Numbered from the stretch's first letter, positions 52,238-61,703 are shown. The stretch: 64,000 bases of DNA from Mesorhizobium sp. B2-7-2 (GCF_006440775.1 NZ_VFTZ01000020.1:1-64000); one strand, 5' to 3'. The notes: generated by a model from the letters alone, not told the origin. Numbers and translations are program-made.

Positions 52238-53669
52238 GGCGCTCAGATTGAAGCGCGGCATGGGCATCGCCGATGCGCGCGCCATGCATCCCTCGATCGA
52301 TGTGGTCGAGGCAGACCCGGAAGCCGACCGCCGCCTGCTCGAAGGCCTTGCCGACTGGTGCGACCGCTACACGCCGCTGGTGGCGATCGACGGCGAGGAC
52401 GGTCTGTTCCTCGACGTCACCGGCTGCACGCATCTGTTCGGCGGCGAGCGCGCCATGCAGGACGAGGTCCTCGCCCGCTTCTTCCAGCAGGGCTTCGATG
52501 TCCGCGCCGGGCTGGCCTCGACGCCGGGCGCCGCCTGGGCGGCGGCGCGCTTCCATGGCGATCGCATCGTGGCCGGCGGCGAGGAAGAGGCGCTGCTTTC
52601 GCCGCTGCCCTTGTCGGCGCTGCGCATCGCGCCGGAGACCCGCGCCAGCCTGGAAAGTGTGGGCCTGCGCACCGCCGGCGCGGTGATGGCAGCCCCCCGC
52701 GCACCGCTCGCCCGCCGCTTCGGCGCTACCTTGCTTCTGCGCCTCGACCAGGCGCTCGGCCGCCTCGATGAGGCCGTGTCGCCGCGCCTCCCCGTCGCGC
52801 CGCTCTCGGTCGAGCGCCATCTTGCCGAGCCGGTCGTGCTCACCGACGACATCGAGCGGCTCGTGAGCCGGCTGGCGATCGCCTTGAAGACCGATCTCGA
52901 ACGTCGCGGCGAGGGCGCAAGGACGCTGGCGCTGCTTCTCTTCCGCGTCGACGGCGCCGTCAACCGCATCGCCGTCGGCACCTCGCGCCCGATGCGCGAG
53001 CCACGGCTGATCCAAAGACTGTTCCACGAACGGCTCACCGCGCTGGAGCAGAGCATCGACGCCGGCTTCGGCTTCGACCTCGTGCGGCTGTCCGTGCTGT
53101 CGGTCGCGGCCTTCGACTTGGTTCAGGGCGACCTCACCGGCGAGACCGACGACGACGACGCCGACATCGCGCTCTTTGCCGACCGCGTCCGCGCCCGTCT
53201 CGGCGAAGCCGCCGTGCTGAAGCCGGTGGTCGTCGAAAGCCATCTGCCGGAACGCGCCGTCAAAACCGTGCCTTTCGCCGAAGCGCCGCAAGGACGCGCG
53301 CCGGCGGCCGGACGGACGGCGCCGCCCCGAACAGCGCCACCGATGACCGTTTACCCGCCGGAGCGGCCGGTGCGCCTGTTCCGCTCGCCCGAGCCGATCG
53401 AGGTGCCGGCGACCGAGATCCCGGAGGGACCGCCGATGAATTTCCGCTGGCGGCGCGCGCTCTACCGTGTCGCCCGCGCCGAAGGGCCGGAGCGCATCGC
53501 CGCCGAATGGTGGCGCCAGCTGCCCGGCGAGGAAGAGGCGCCGACCCGCGACTATTACCGCATCGAGGACAGCGAGGGGCGCCGCTACTGGCTCTACCGC
53601 CAGGGCCTCTACAGCAGCGCGCCGCAGGCCGCGCCGCCGCGCTGGTTCATGCATGGGGTGTTCGCATGA
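52035..53669 (+). CDS. imuB: Y-family polymerase-like protein ImuB
   Basis: A catalytically defective Y-family polymerase homologue that bridges DnaE2 and the beta clamp. The 544 residues start MSTLLQKEQRILSLWFPHLA, where active Y polymerases have an acidic metal-binding motif, so the first carboxylate is absent. The palm reads VAIDGEDGLFLDVTGCTHLF instead of SIDE. Thumb and little-finger regions follow, and the ImuB C-terminal motif (RWRRALYRVARAEGPERIAA, DYYRIEDSEGRRYWLYRQGL) is intact. It starts inside imuA and its stop overlaps dnaE2 (ATGA). Confidence 0.93.
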   Translation: MSTLLQKEQRILSLWFPHLAAERILRQRLGRSWRSRPSHRLPSPQPPLVISHRDNNTQRIAALDERAEALRLKRGMGIADARAMHPSIDVVEADPEADRRLLEGLADWCDRYTPLVAIDGEDGLFLDVTGCTHLFGGERAMQDEVLARFFQQGFDVRAGLASTPGAAWAAARFHGDRIVAGGEEEALLSPLPLSALRIAPETRASLESVGLRTAGAVMAAPRAPLARRFGATLLLRLDQALGRLDEAVSPRLPVAPLSVERHLAEPVVLTDDIERLVSRLAIALKTDLERRGEGARTLALLLFRVDGAVNRIAVGTSRPMREPRLIQRLFHERLTALEQSIDAGFGFDLVRLSVLSVAAFDLVQGDLTGETDDDDADIALFADRVRARLGEAAVLKPVVVESHLPERAVKTVPFAEAPQGRAPAAGRTAPPRTAPPMTVYPPERPVRLFRSPEPIEVPATEIPEGPPMNFRWRRALYRVARAEGPERIAAEWWRQLPGEEEAPTRDYYRIEDSEGRRYWLYRQGLYSSAPQAAPPRWFMHGVFA

Positions 53670-56600
53670 ATGCGCTGACCGTCATCCCCTATGCCGAGTT
53701 CGGCATAAGCTCGAATTTCTCCTTCCTGCGCGGCGCTTCGAAACCCGAGGAGCTGGTGGTGACGGCGAAGTTCTACGGTTTTGCCTCGATCGGCCTTGCC
53801 GATCGCAACACGGTCGCCGGCGTCGTGCGCGCCTGGCAACAGGCCAGGGTGGAAAAGCTCGCCTACCATCCGGGCTGCCGCCTGGTGTTTGGCGACGGCA
53901 CGCCGGACATCCTCGCTTATCCCCGTGACCGCCAGGGCTGGGGGCATCTCTGCCGCATGCTCACGCAAGCCAATCTGCGCGACGAGAACGAGAAGGGCGC
54001 GACGCTGCTCCAGTTGAGCGACCTGCTCGAATGGGGCGATCGGATGTCGCTGGCGATCCTGCCCGATCTGTCGGCAGGCGCGGAAGACAGCTTGGCATTC
54101 ATTAGCCGGTTTAAGGATCGCTTCGGCGCGGCGCTCCGGCTGGCCGTGGCGCCGGATTATGCCGGCAACGACCGTTTCCGCATCGAGCAGGCTTCCGCCG
54201 TAGCCGAGCATGCCCGCGTCCCGCTGATGGCGACCAACGACGTGCTCTACCATGCCGCCGATCGCCGCCCGCTGCAGGACGTGCTGACCGCGATCCGTCT
54301 CAACACCCCGGTTTCCGAGGTCGGGCTGGAGCTGACCGCCAATGCCGAGCGCCACCTGAAGCCGCCGCTGGAAATGGCGCGGCTCTTCCGCCGTCACCCG
54401 CAGGCGCTGGCCGAGACGCTGCGCTTCGCCGACGAGCTCGCCTTCTCGCTCAGCGACCTCGAATACAATTATCCGGACGAGCCGACCGAATCCGGGCTTG
54501 GACCGCAGGCCGAGCTCGAACGGTTGGCGCGGGAAGGCGCCACCGTTCGCTATCCGGCCGGCGTTCCCGAGGATGTGCTGAAACGCATCGACAGCGAGCT
54601 CGTTTTGATCGAGCGCCTGAACTATGCCCGCTACTTCCTCACCGTCCATGACATCGTTAAATTCGCCCGCAGCCAGGGCATCCTTTGCCAGGGCCGCGGT
54701 TCGGCCGCCAATTCGATCATCTGCTTCTGCATCGGCATCACCGAGGTCGGACCCGAGCGCATCGACACCTTGTTCGAACGTTTCATCTCGGAGGAGCGCA
54801 ACGAGCCGCCCGACATCGACGTCGACTTCGAGCATGAACGGCGCGAAGAGGTCATTCAGTACATCTATACGAAATACAGCGCCAAGCGCACCGCTTTGGC
54901 CGCCGCCGTCATCAGCTATCGCGGCCGCTCGGCCCTGCGCGAGGTGGCCAAGGCCATGGGCCTGTCGGAGGATGTCCGCAGCGCGCTGTCCAGCACCATC
55001 TGGGGCTGGTCGACCTCCGAGCTCGGCGAAAGGGAAGCCAATGCCGGCGGCCTTGACCGCACCGACCCACTGTCGCGTCAGGTGCTGGAACGCGCCAACG
55101 AGATCATGGGCTTTCCCCGCCATCTTTCCCAGCATGTCGGCGGCTTCGTCATCACCCGCGACCGGCTCGACGAGGTCGTGCCCATCGTCAAGACGGCGAT
55201 GGAGGAGCGCAAGATGGTCGAGTGGGACAAGGACGATCTCGACGCGGTGAAGATCCTCAAGGTGGACGTGCTGGCGCTCGGCATGCTGACCTGCCTGAAG
55301 CGCGCCTTCACCTTGCTCACCGATCATTATCCGCGGGCGCGGGATCCGTTTGGGCAGCCTTATGTGCTCGCGACCCTTCCCGAAGAGGACAGGCGCGTTT
55401 ACGCCATGATCCAAAGAGCCGATACGCTCGGCGTCTTCCAGATCGAGTCGCGTGCGCAGATGTCGATGCTGCCGCGCCTCAAGCCGGCAAATTTCTATGA
55501 CCTCGTCATCGAGGTGGCGATCGTGCGCCCCGGGCCGATCCAGGGCGACATGGTGCATCCCTATCTGCGCCGGCGGCAGGGCAAGGAGAAGGCCGAATAC
55601 CCCAAGCCTGAGTTGGAGGAGATTCTCGGCAAGACCCTTGGAGTGCCTTTGTTCCAGGAGCAGGCGATGAAGATCGCCATCGTCGCCGGCGGCTTCAAGC
55701 CGGGTGAGGCAGACGAGTTGCGCCGTGCCATGGCGACCTTCAAACGCACCGGCACGATTGGCAACTATGAAACGCGAATGGTCGAAGGGATGGTCAAGAA
55801 GGGCTATCCCAGGGAGTTCGCCGAGCGCTGCTTCAAGCAGATCGAAGGCTTTGGCGAATATGGTTTTCCTGAAAGCCACGCCGCCTCCTTCGCGCTTCTT
55901 GTCTACGCCTCCTGCTGGTTCAAGACCTTTTATCCGGACGTGTTCTGCGCCGCGATCCTGAATTCCCAGCCGATGGGTTTTTACCAGCCGGCCCAGCTCG
56001 TGCGCGATGCGCGCGACCATGGCGTCGAGATACGCGAGGTCGACATCAACCATTCCGTTTGGGACTGCACGCTGGAGGAAACCGCCTTGGATCCGTCCCG
56101 CATCCTCGAGCGCCACGCCTCGATGCGCGGCGTCATCGAGACGGCTCACGCCGTCCGTCTCGGCTTCCGCCAGGTCAAGGGCCTGTCCGAAGAGCGCATG
56201 GATATAGTCGTTGCCCGTCGCGGCGACGGCTATCGTTCAGTCAGGGATGTCTGGCTGCGCTCGGGTCTCGATGTCGGCGAGATCGAAAGATTGGCTGAAG
56301 CCGACGCCTTCCGCTCGATCGGCCTCGACCGCCGTGCCGCGCTCTGGGAAGTCCGCGCCCTTGACGGCAAGAGCGCCGCCGAAAAACTGCCGCTGTTCGA
56401 TCAGCCGTCGCTTCGCCTGCGCGAGCTGGAGCCGGAAACGAAACTGCCGAAAATGCCGCTCGGCGAGCATGTCGTGCACGACTACCGCTCGCTTGGCCTG
56501 TCGCTGAAGGAGCATCCCGTCGCCTTCTTGCGCGAGCGGCTGGATCGCGCCGGCGTCACCCCCAACGCCCGCCTGCCGTCTGTGCGCGACGGCCGCCACG

Positions 56601-56998
56601 TTTCCGTCGCCGGGCTGGTGCTGGTGCGCCAGCGTCCAGGCAAGGGCAATGCCATTTTCCTCACGCTGGAAGACGAAAAGTCGATCGCCAACGTCATCAT
56701 CTGGCCACGCGTCTTCGACCGCTTCCGCCCGGTGGTCATGGGCGCGCGCTTCATCCGCGTCACCGGTAAGCTGCAGCATGAATCGGACGTCATCCACATC
56801 GTCGCCGACCGGATCGAAGATTTGACGTCCTGGCTGAGCGTGCTGCTGGAGTCCGCCAATCGGCCGGTCATCGAGCATAATCCCGCCGAACGGCCGGTTG
56901 GAGCCGCCGCAAGCCACGGCCAGCCGGTCCGCCAGGAGATCGAGGCCCTGTCGGGTGCCGCGCAACAGGTCATGCCGAAAGGGCGGAATTTCCAGTAG
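53666..56998 (+). CDS. dnaE2: Error-prone DNA polymerase DnaE2
   Basis: C-family polymerase for SOS-induced translesion synthesis. The 1110 residues have an N-terminal PHP domain (YAEFGISSNFSFLRGASKPE), palm motifs CQGRGSAANSIICF and PPDIDVDFEHERREEV (catalytic Asp pair near 382-388), the fingers EVAIVRPGPIQGDMVHPYLR, and a C-terminal OB fold (VSVAGLVLVRQRPGKGNAIF). The start ATG overlaps the imuB stop. Together with ImuA and ImuB it forms the mutasome controlled by the LexA box at 51129. Confidence 0.96.
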   Translation: MNALTVIPYAEFGISSNFSFLRGASKPEELVVTAKFYGFASIGLADRNTVAGVVRAWQQARVEKLAYHPGCRLVFGDGTPDILAYPRDRQGWGHLCRMLTQANLRDENEKGATLLQLSDLLEWGDRMSLAILPDLSAGAEDSLAFISRFKDRFGAALRLAVAPDYAGNDRFRIEQASAVAEHARVPLMATNDVLYHAADRRPLQDVLTAIRLNTPVSEVGLELTANAERHLKPPLEMARLFRRHPQALAETLRFADELAFSLSDLEYNYPDEPTESGLGPQAELERLAREGATVRYPAGVPEDVLKRIDSELVLIERLNYARYFLTVHDIVKFARSQGILCQGRGSAANSIICFCIGITEVGPERIDTLFERFISEERNEPPDIDVDFEHERREEVIQYIYTKYSAKRTALAAAVISYRGRSALREVAKAMGLSEDVRSALSSTIWGWSTSELGEREANAGGLDRTDPLSRQVLERANEIMGFPRHLSQHVGGFVITRDRLDEVVPIVKTAMEERKMVEWDKDDLDAVKILKVDVLALGMLTCLKRAFTLLTDHYPRARDPFGQPYVLATLPEEDRRVYAMIQRADTLGVFQIESRAQMSMLPRLKPANFYDLVIEVAIVRPGPIQGDMVHPYLRRRQGKEKAEYPKPELEEILGKTLGVPLFQEQAMKIAIVAGGFKPGEADELRRAMATFKRTGTIGNYETRMVEGMVKKGYPREFAERCFKQIEGFGEYGFPESHAASFALLVYASCWFKTFYPDVFCAAILNSQPMGFYQPAQLVRDARDHGVEIREVDINHSVWDCTLEETALDPSRILERHASMRGVIETAHAVRLGFRQVKGLSEERMDIVVARRGDGYRSVRDVWLRSGLDVGEIERLAEADAFRSIGLDRRAALWEVRALDGKSAAEKLPLFDQPSLRLRELEPETKLPKMPLGEHVVHDYRSLGLSLKEHPVAFLRERLDRAGVTPNARLPSVRDGRHVSVAGLVLVRQRPGKGNAIFLTLEDEKSIANVIIWPRVFDRFRPVVMGARFIRVTGKLQHESDVIHIVADRIEDLTSWLSVLLESANRPVIEHNPAERPVGAAASHGQPVRQEIEALSGAAQQVMPKGRNFQ

Positions 56999-57047
56999 CA
57001 GCGATTTCCAGCACAACAGGGAACGCAGCAGGGGCGAAAAGCGCCTT

Positions 57048-57229
57048 CGTCATCCACGGGCGGAGCAAGGAGCGAAGCGACGCGCGCAGACCCGAGGATC
57101 CATGCCGTGACCTCGGAGCGCCACTCCGGTGCAGAATTCTGCTCCGCTGCGCCCTTCGATCAAGATCACGGCATGGATTCCAGGGTCTCCGCGACGGAGC
57201 TCCGCTCCTGCTTCGCCCTGGAATGACGA
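57048..57229. repeat. Family C paired-arm repeat
   Basis: Left arm TCATCCACGGGCGGAGCAAG to GATCCATGCCGTGAC, centre with CCGGTGCAGAATTCTGCTCC, right arm GATCACGGCATGGATTCCAG to CCTGGAATGACGACG. No gene inside. Confidence 0.85.
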
Positions 57230-57281
57230 CGTAAGAACGTCCAGCCAATCTCGAAGGCCGCATGACAGCGCAAGCCCTGCT

Positions 57282-57530
57282 TCACGACGGCCCGCCGAGC
57301 CGGGGCGGCGGCGGGGTCAGCATGTCCTCGGCCGAGATCGTGCGCGCCTCGGAGGGCAGCATGATCGGGATGCCATCGCGCACCGGATAGGCGAGCTTCG
57401 CCACGCGCGAGACCAGCTCGTTGCGCTCGGGGTCCCAGGTCAGCGGTCCCTTGGTCAGCGGGCAGGCGAGCAGCTCCAGCAGCTTCGGGTCGACCGTGGC
57501 TTTTCGTCCGTCCCGTCCGTCCGCCGCCAT
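57282..57530 (-). CDS. Trm112/UPF0434 family protein
   Basis: An 82-residue small zinc-ribbon-like protein: VDPKLLELLACPLTKGPLTW, NELVSRVAKLAYPVRDGIPI and MLPSEARTISAED. Trm112-type proteins activate methyltransferases in eukaryotes and archaea; the bacterial YcaR group is structurally related but only one Cys is kept here. The start at 57530 was chosen because similarity begins at VDPKLL and the upstream frame is repeat sequence. Function not established. Confidence 0.85.
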   Translation of the reverse strand: MAADGRDGRKATVDPKLLELLACPLTKGPLTWDPERNELVSRVAKLAYPVRDGIPIMLPSEARTISAEDMLTPPPPRLGGPS

Positions 57531-57551
57531 CGCACTCTTCCCTTGTCCACT

Positions 57552-57716
57552 ACACGGTCTAAGTGTGTTGAGATTCAGGTCAGGCCGAGTCGAGAACGGT
57601 GGCTTCCGAGAACCGGAGCGGAGCGTACTTAACGTACGTGAGCACCGGAAGCGCAGGAAGCTGCCGTTCGCAGGCCGGGCTCGCCTGAATATCAATACAC
57701 TTATTGTAGACTCGAG
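57552..57716. repeat. Large single palindrome, about 160 bases
   Basis: AAGTGTGTTGAGATTCAGG at one end matches the inverse of CCTGAATATCAATACACTT at the other. Inside, CGAGAACGGTGGCTTCCGAG and GGAAGCTGCCGTTCG also pair, and TACTTAACGTACGTGAG lies at the tip. It overlaps the last codons of the neighbouring minus-strand gene. Confidence 0.8.
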
Positions 57717-58372
57717 CCAAACTCATCATCCTCGCGCGCCAGCGTCATCTCGGTGATGGCGATCAGCGTTTCGGCGCGCGTCTTCAGGTCCGGCGCTTCC
57801 AGCAGCGCCTGCTTCTCGGCCGGCCCGTAGGGCGCCATCATCGACAGCGCGTTGACCAGCATGCCGTTTTCGGCGCGGCTGACGCTTTCCCAGTCGGCCT
57901 CGAGGTCGTTGGCTTGCAGATAGGAGCGAAAAGCCTTGAGCAGCGCCGGCCGGTCGACCTCGGCGCCGGCCGGGTCTTCCTCGAGGTCGGCGAGAAACGG
58001 CGCGATCTTGCACTGCCGGAACGGCGCCTTCGCCGTGAGCTCCTGCACAATGCGAAACCGGCACACGCCCTGCAGCGAGATCAAATAGCGCCCGTCGCCC
58101 GTCTCGGCGAGCGAGATGATGCGCCCGGCGCAGCCGACGCTGCACAGTTCAGGCTCGCCGTCGTCGCGCAATGCGCCGTCGAGGCTGGGCTGGATCATGC
58201 CGATCAGCCGCGAGCCGGCCATCGCCAGGTCGATCATCTGCAGATAGCGCGGCTCGAAAACGTTGAGCGGCATGCGGCCGCCCGGCAGAAGCAGCGCTCC
58301 GGCGAGCGGGAAAACCGGGATTGCCGCCGGCAGATCCTTGGCAAGCCTGTAAAGTGCGTTACCGACGCGCAC
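57701..58372 (-). CDS. Lon N-terminal (LAN/substrate-binding) domain protein
   Basis: A 223-residue stand-alone version of the Lon protease substrate-binding domain. AAIPVFPLAGALLLPGGRMP and LNVFEPRYLQMIDLAMAGSR are diagnostic, followed by VGCAGRIISLAETGDGRYLI and LQGVCRFRIVQE. No ATPase or protease domain follows. Such proteins are presumed to bind misfolded or specific substrates. Downstream on the same strand is the Trm112-like gene; upstream is the thioredoxin/TPR gene. The final GSSLQ residues lie within the edge of a palindromic repeat. Confidence 0.88.
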   Translation of the reverse strand: MRVGNALYRLAKDLPAAIPVFPLAGALLLPGGRMPLNVFEPRYLQMIDLAMAGSRLIGMIQPSLDGALRDDGEPELCSVGCAGRIISLAETGDGRYLISLQGVCRFRIVQELTAKAPFRQCKIAPFLADLEEDPAGAEVDRPALLKAFRSYLQANDLEADWESVSRAENGMLVNALSMMAPYGPAEKQALLEAPDLKTRAETLIAITEMTLAREDDEFGSSLQ

Positions 58373-58523
58373 CGCAACCCTCCCAAAGCAACGCCGGCAA
58401 GCGTATCAAGCTGCAATCTCCTCTCGCACCGGCAAATTCGTCACGATCCGCATCCGGCCCCGCCCTTATCTGGCGCTGACGTCCCGCTGCGCAAGCCTGC
58501 CGGCCGCGACAGCCGGCAAAAAT

Positions 58524-58606
58524 TCACGGCAATTCCGGGAAAACTATGCAGTTGGCCCGGCGACTTCGCCGCAGCATTCCGTCCAGAATTGCGCAAACCG
58601 AACTTA
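58524..58606. repeat. Family D-like repeat
   Basis: GGCAATTCCGGGAAAACTAT and CCGTCCAGAATTGCGCAAAC, with about 30 extra bases between the two conserved halves compared with the copy at 8897. Confidence 0.65.
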
Positions 58607-58643
58607 AAGCGGTTCGCCGGCCCTGTGAATTGCCGAAACCGTT

Positions 58644-59639
58644 CTACGAGAACAGCAGCGACGAGAGCTTGCGGCGTGCCGCGAGCGTCGCCTCGTCGGT
58701 CATTCCCCAGGCTTCGAACAGCTTCAACAGCTGCGCCCTGGCGCCGTCGTCGTTCCATGTCCGGTCGGCCTTGACGATCGCCAGCAAATTGTCGGCGGCA
58801 GCGTCGCGCTCGCCGCGCGCGTTCTGGATCATCGCCAGATCGAAGCGTGCCTGATGGTCGGCCGGATCGGCGGCGAGCCGGCGTTCGAGCTCGGCCGGAT
58901 TGCCGAGCGCGGCCGCTTCCGCGGCAAGCGTCATCTTGGCGCGCAGCGCGGCCAGCGCCGGCGCGTCCTTCTTGTCCTCGGGCGCCCGGGCGAGCACGGC
59001 CTCGGCGCCTTCAACGTCCCCGGCATCGAACAGGATCTCGCCCAGACCCGCGACCGCCTCGATCGTCTCCGGCGCCTGCTCGAGGACCGCGTCATAGATG
59101 TCGGCCGCGGTCTGGACGTCGCCGGCCGTACGCGCCTCGGCCGCCGCGGCAAGAGCGTCGGCGATCTGCGGCGCGCCGCCGCCCTTGCCGCCGACCTTCT
59201 CGATGAATTGGGCGACCTGGCTTTCCGGAACCGCGCCCATGAACCCGTCGATGGGCTGGCCGTCCTTGAAGGCGATGACCGCGGGAATCGACTGGATGCC
59301 GAGCTGGCCGGCGATCGAGGGGTGATCGTCGATGTTCATCTTGACCAGCTTGACCTTGCCGCCGGCGTTCTTCACCGCCTTTTCGAGCTGCGGCGTCAGC
59401 TGCTTGCAAGGCCCGCACCATGGCGCCCAGAAGTCGACCAGCACCGGCTGGCGGCGCGATTCCTGGATGACGTCGGCTGCGAAAGTCGCGGTTGTGGTGT
59501 CTTTGATCAGGTCGGCCGCCGCCGGCGCGTCGCCGAGCGAAACTTTGGCGCGGTCGCCGCCACCGCCATATTGCACCGTCTGGGCATACTGGCCGCCATT
59601 GCCACCAAACGCGCCGCTATACGGATTTTCGTCACTCAT
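58644..59639 (-). CDS. Thioredoxin-TPR protein, CnoX/YbbN-like
   Basis: A 331-residue protein with a thioredoxin domain at about 50-155 and tetratricopeptide-like helices after it. The redox site is intact (DFWAPWCGPCKQLTPQL); E. coli YbbN/CnoX lacks it, but alphaproteobacterial CnoX proteins keep it. The TPR part includes GDVQTAADIYDAVLEQAPET and HQARFDLAMIQNARGERDAA. CnoX guards GroEL substrates against oxidation. The N-terminal 35 residues are Gly-rich. Start ATG at 59639; upstream of the Lon-domain gene on the same strand. Confidence 0.92.
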   Translation of the reverse strand: MSDENPYSGAFGGNGGQYAQTVQYGGGGDRAKVSLGDAPAAADLIKDTTTATFAADVIQESRRQPVLVDFWAPWCGPCKQLTPQLEKAVKNAGGKVKLVKMNIDDHPSIAGQLGIQSIPAVIAFKDGQPIDGFMGAVPESQVAQFIEKVGGKGGGAPQIADALAAAAEARTAGDVQTAADIYDAVLEQAPETIEAVAGLGEILFDAGDVEGAEAVLARAPEDKKDAPALAALRAKMTLAAEAAALGNPAELERRLAADPADHQARFDLAMIQNARGERDAAADNLLAIVKADRTWNDDGARAQLLKLFEAWGMTDEATLAARRKLSSLLFS

Positions 59640-59777
59640 CTTGTCGCCCTTTCGGTCACGCTCTCAGGCGTCGGCGCCCGGCGCGTCATTGTCGGATTTC
59701 GGAAACCGCCTTCCATGTGGCGATCAGCCCCCGAGTTTCAAGGCAATAAGGCTTTCAAGGCAGGGGCACTTTCAAGG

Positions 59778-60272
59778 TCATGAGACTTTCAGAATAACAG
59801 GATCATGGCCGGTTGCCTCGACGAATCTGATCAGGTCGGCGGCGGTGATCGAGGTCGTCGCCTCATTGGTCAGCGGATGGCCGTTGATGACGTCGTGGCT
59901 CATCAAGGCCTCGTCGAGCACGATCTTGACCTTGCCTTCCGTGTCGTTGACCAGGCCGAAAACGGTGACCGCTCCGGGGATGACGCCGAGCAGCTCCATC
60001 AGCATTTCCGGCCTGCCGAACGACACCCGGCCGGCGGCGCCGATCAGGTGGTGGATCTGCTTCAGGTCGACCACGGCGTCCTCGCCGACGGTGACGAGGA
60101 AATAATTGTCCTTCTTGTCCTTGAGGAACAGGTTCTTGGTGTGGCCGCCGGGAATCTCGCCGCGCAGGCCTTGCGAATCGGCGACCGTGAACAGTGGCGG
60201 GTGCCTGACCGTCGAGACGGAAATGCCGAGATCGGCAAGAAATTCGTTGAGCTCGGCTTCGGTCTTCGGCAT
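59778..60272 (-). CDS. Prolyl-tRNA editing protein (ProXp-ala/YbaK family)
   Basis: A 164-residue trans-editing domain that hydrolyses mischarged aminoacyl-tRNA, most likely Ala-tRNA(Pro). It shows STVRHPPLFTVADSQGLRGE, PGGHTKNLFLKDKKDNYFLV (the K and GxxPxH elements of the family), and LLGVIPGAVTVFGLVNDTEG. The start at 60272 (MPKTEAELNEFLADLG) has GAGGACCG immediately upstream and is preferred over an ATG ten codons earlier. tRNA-Gly follows on the opposite strand. Confidence 0.9.
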   Translation of the reverse strand: MPKTEAELNEFLADLGISVSTVRHPPLFTVADSQGLRGEIPGGHTKNLFLKDKKDNYFLVTVGEDAVVDLKQIHHLIGAAGRVSFGRPEMLMELLGVIPGAVTVFGLVNDTEGKVKIVLDEALMSHDVINGHPLTNEATTSITAADLIRFVEATGHDPVILKVS

Positions 60273-60534
60273 CGGTCCTCGCGCGGTCAAAAAATGGGTC
60301 ATGCCGTTTACGGCCAACCGTGCCGTCGGGGCAAGGCCGCCGACGCATTCCGGCCAAAGCGGGCGGCGGCGGCGCGTGCGGATTTGCGACCGGTCCGGCT
60401 TGGCGCCGCTTCGATGCTTTTGAAGTGAATGTCGCCGCGGGAAGAATTCGCGCCAAAAAAGACCGTCATTTCCCTGTTGCAATCGCCGCGCTCTTCGGCC
60501 ATATAGGCGCGGCTTGCGGCCCAAGGCCGCGCGA

Positions 60535-60609
60535 GCGGGTGTAGCTCAGGGGTAGAGCACAACCTTGCCAAGGTTGGGGTCGAGCGTTCGAATCGCTTCA
60601 CCCGCTCCA
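60535..60609 (+). tRNA. tRNA-Gly (GCC)
   Basis: A cloverleaf with acceptor GCGGGTG/CACCCGC, D-arm AGCTCAGGGGTAGAGC, anticodon stem ACCTT/AAGGT around TGCCA (anticodon GCC), T-arm with TTCGAATC, and encoded CCA at 60607-60609. It marks the boundary between the conserved chromosome and sparse accessory sequence, and may be an integration site. Confidence 0.95.
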
Positions 60610-60640
60610 GTTTCCTCTAGGAAATTAAGCACTTAGATAA

Positions 60641-60670
60641 GGGCCACCAAGCGGTGGCCCTTTCTGTTTT
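60641..60670 (+). terminator. Intrinsic terminator after tRNA-Gly
   Basis: GGGCCACC and GGTGGCCC with a 4-base loop, followed by TTTCTGTTTT, 31 bases past the tRNA. Confidence 0.9.
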
Positions 60671-60897
60671 CGGTCTGGTCAACACCTGGTCAACACCACC
60701 GATGAGGTTTTCTCTGGGCTGTCTCCGTGACGAGGCGCGAAATCTCCGCCGCCATGACAGTCCGATCCGGGTTTACTGACAATTTTCTAGCCGAGGGCCT
60801 ATCGGGCGAGCCGATCGCGAGCGCGCACTACCGAGCGCTGTAGCGAGCGGTCGGCGGGTTCCTCGACCCCCGTCGCCATATTGGCGCGTCGCAGCGT
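60671..60897. other. Intergenic start of the accessory region
   Basis: It contains GGTCAACACC twice in tandem and a degenerate segment (GAGCCGATCGCGAGCGCGCA, TGTAGCGAGCGGTCGGCGGG, about 60808-60865) that recurs at 62624-62680. A minus-strand frame reads LIGGVDQVLTRPKTERATAW; it could be the last residues of a recombinase, but nothing more of such a gene is visible. Confidence 0.5.
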
Positions 60898-61362
60898 TTA
60901 CGATTTAGTCCGGGGGATGTTGGGCTTACGGGCGTTCTTTGCCATCGCTTTTGCCGGCACCTTCCGGCCGAGCCCACTCGATTTCGCCAAAGCCGACCGT
61001 TGAGCTGCATAGTTCGGCGCCACCATTGGGTAGTCCGACTTCAACCCCCACTTCTCGCGATATTCATCGGGCGTAAGGCCATAGTGGACGCCAAGGTGAC
61101 GCTTTAGCGATTTGAACTTCTTCCCGTCTTCAAGGCAAACAATGTAATCCGGGAACACCGACCTCTTCGGATTAACCGCGGGGGTCTGGATCGGCTTCTC
61201 GAGTTCGACAGGCTGCCCGATTCTCGCGAGAGACGAGTTCACGCTTTCGATGAGATCAGGGAGAGACGCGACAGGTACGGGGTTGTTGCCGACGTAGGCG
61301 GACACAATGTCCGCAGTGAGCTCGATCAGTTGGCTCCGGTGATTATCGATTTCTTCCGACAC
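60898..61362 (-). CDS. MucR/Ros family transcriptional regulator
   Basis: A 154-residue zinc-finger repressor typical of Rhizobiales: LIELTADIVSAYVGNNPVPV at the N-terminus and the finger region SVFPDYIVCLEDGKKFKSLK followed by RHLGVHYGLTPDEYREKWGL (Cys...His...His). One finger Cys is replaced (CLEDG), as in MucR homologues. These proteins bind AT-rich promoters and silence exopolysaccharide, motility or horizontally acquired genes. It starts with GTG behind AGGAGATATCGC. It is the first gene after tRNA-Gly. Confidence 0.92.
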   Translation of the reverse strand: MSEEIDNHRSQLIELTADIVSAYVGNNPVPVASLPDLIESVNSSLARIGQPVELEKPIQTPAVNPKRSVFPDYIVCLEDGKKFKSLKRHLGVHYGLTPDEYREKWGLKSDYPMVAPNYAAQRSALAKSSGLGRKVPAKAMAKNARKPNIPRTKS

Positions 61363-61703
61363 GCGATATCTCCTGTCTGCGGCAAACCGAACCTCTTAGC
61401 CGGTTTTCCGAAAAACTCCAGTCATCGACCGAGCTTCCAACCGCACAAAGAGCAGAGAGGCACAGCCTTCTCGTTCTAGTTTACGAACCTAGGGTCAGGA
61501 GTTAATTTTCATCGGACGCCCCCTCCATCAGATTGGCGAGGGCCAAATCTAACCACAGTTGCCGTCCGAACAAGGCATGGGCCGAACGGAACCGCGAAGG
61601 CTTTTGCGTTTTGCTCTAGACGCGAAAATCGTGGCCGTCTGCCGGCGAGCGTCTGACACAAACCCGATTGTCGTCGCCACGGTCACCGATCGGCGCGCCA
61701 AGT
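61363..61703. other. Intergenic region without recognisable features
   Basis: 341 bases between the MucR gene and a hypothetical gene on the same strand. Composition is less G/C-rich than the core. I see no conserved ORF, no repeat shared with the rest of the window and no clear terminator. Confidence 0.6.

Noticed and set aside
52035..53669. ImuB as an active translesion polymerase
   Set aside because: The acidic active-site residues of Y-family enzymes are missing at the N-terminus and in the SIDE-equivalent motif; it fits the non-catalytic ImuB role.
60671..60800. Functional tyrosine integrase beside tRNA-Gly
   Set aside because: Only about 20 residues that could be an integrase tail are seen; no catalytic Arg/His/Tyr region is present.
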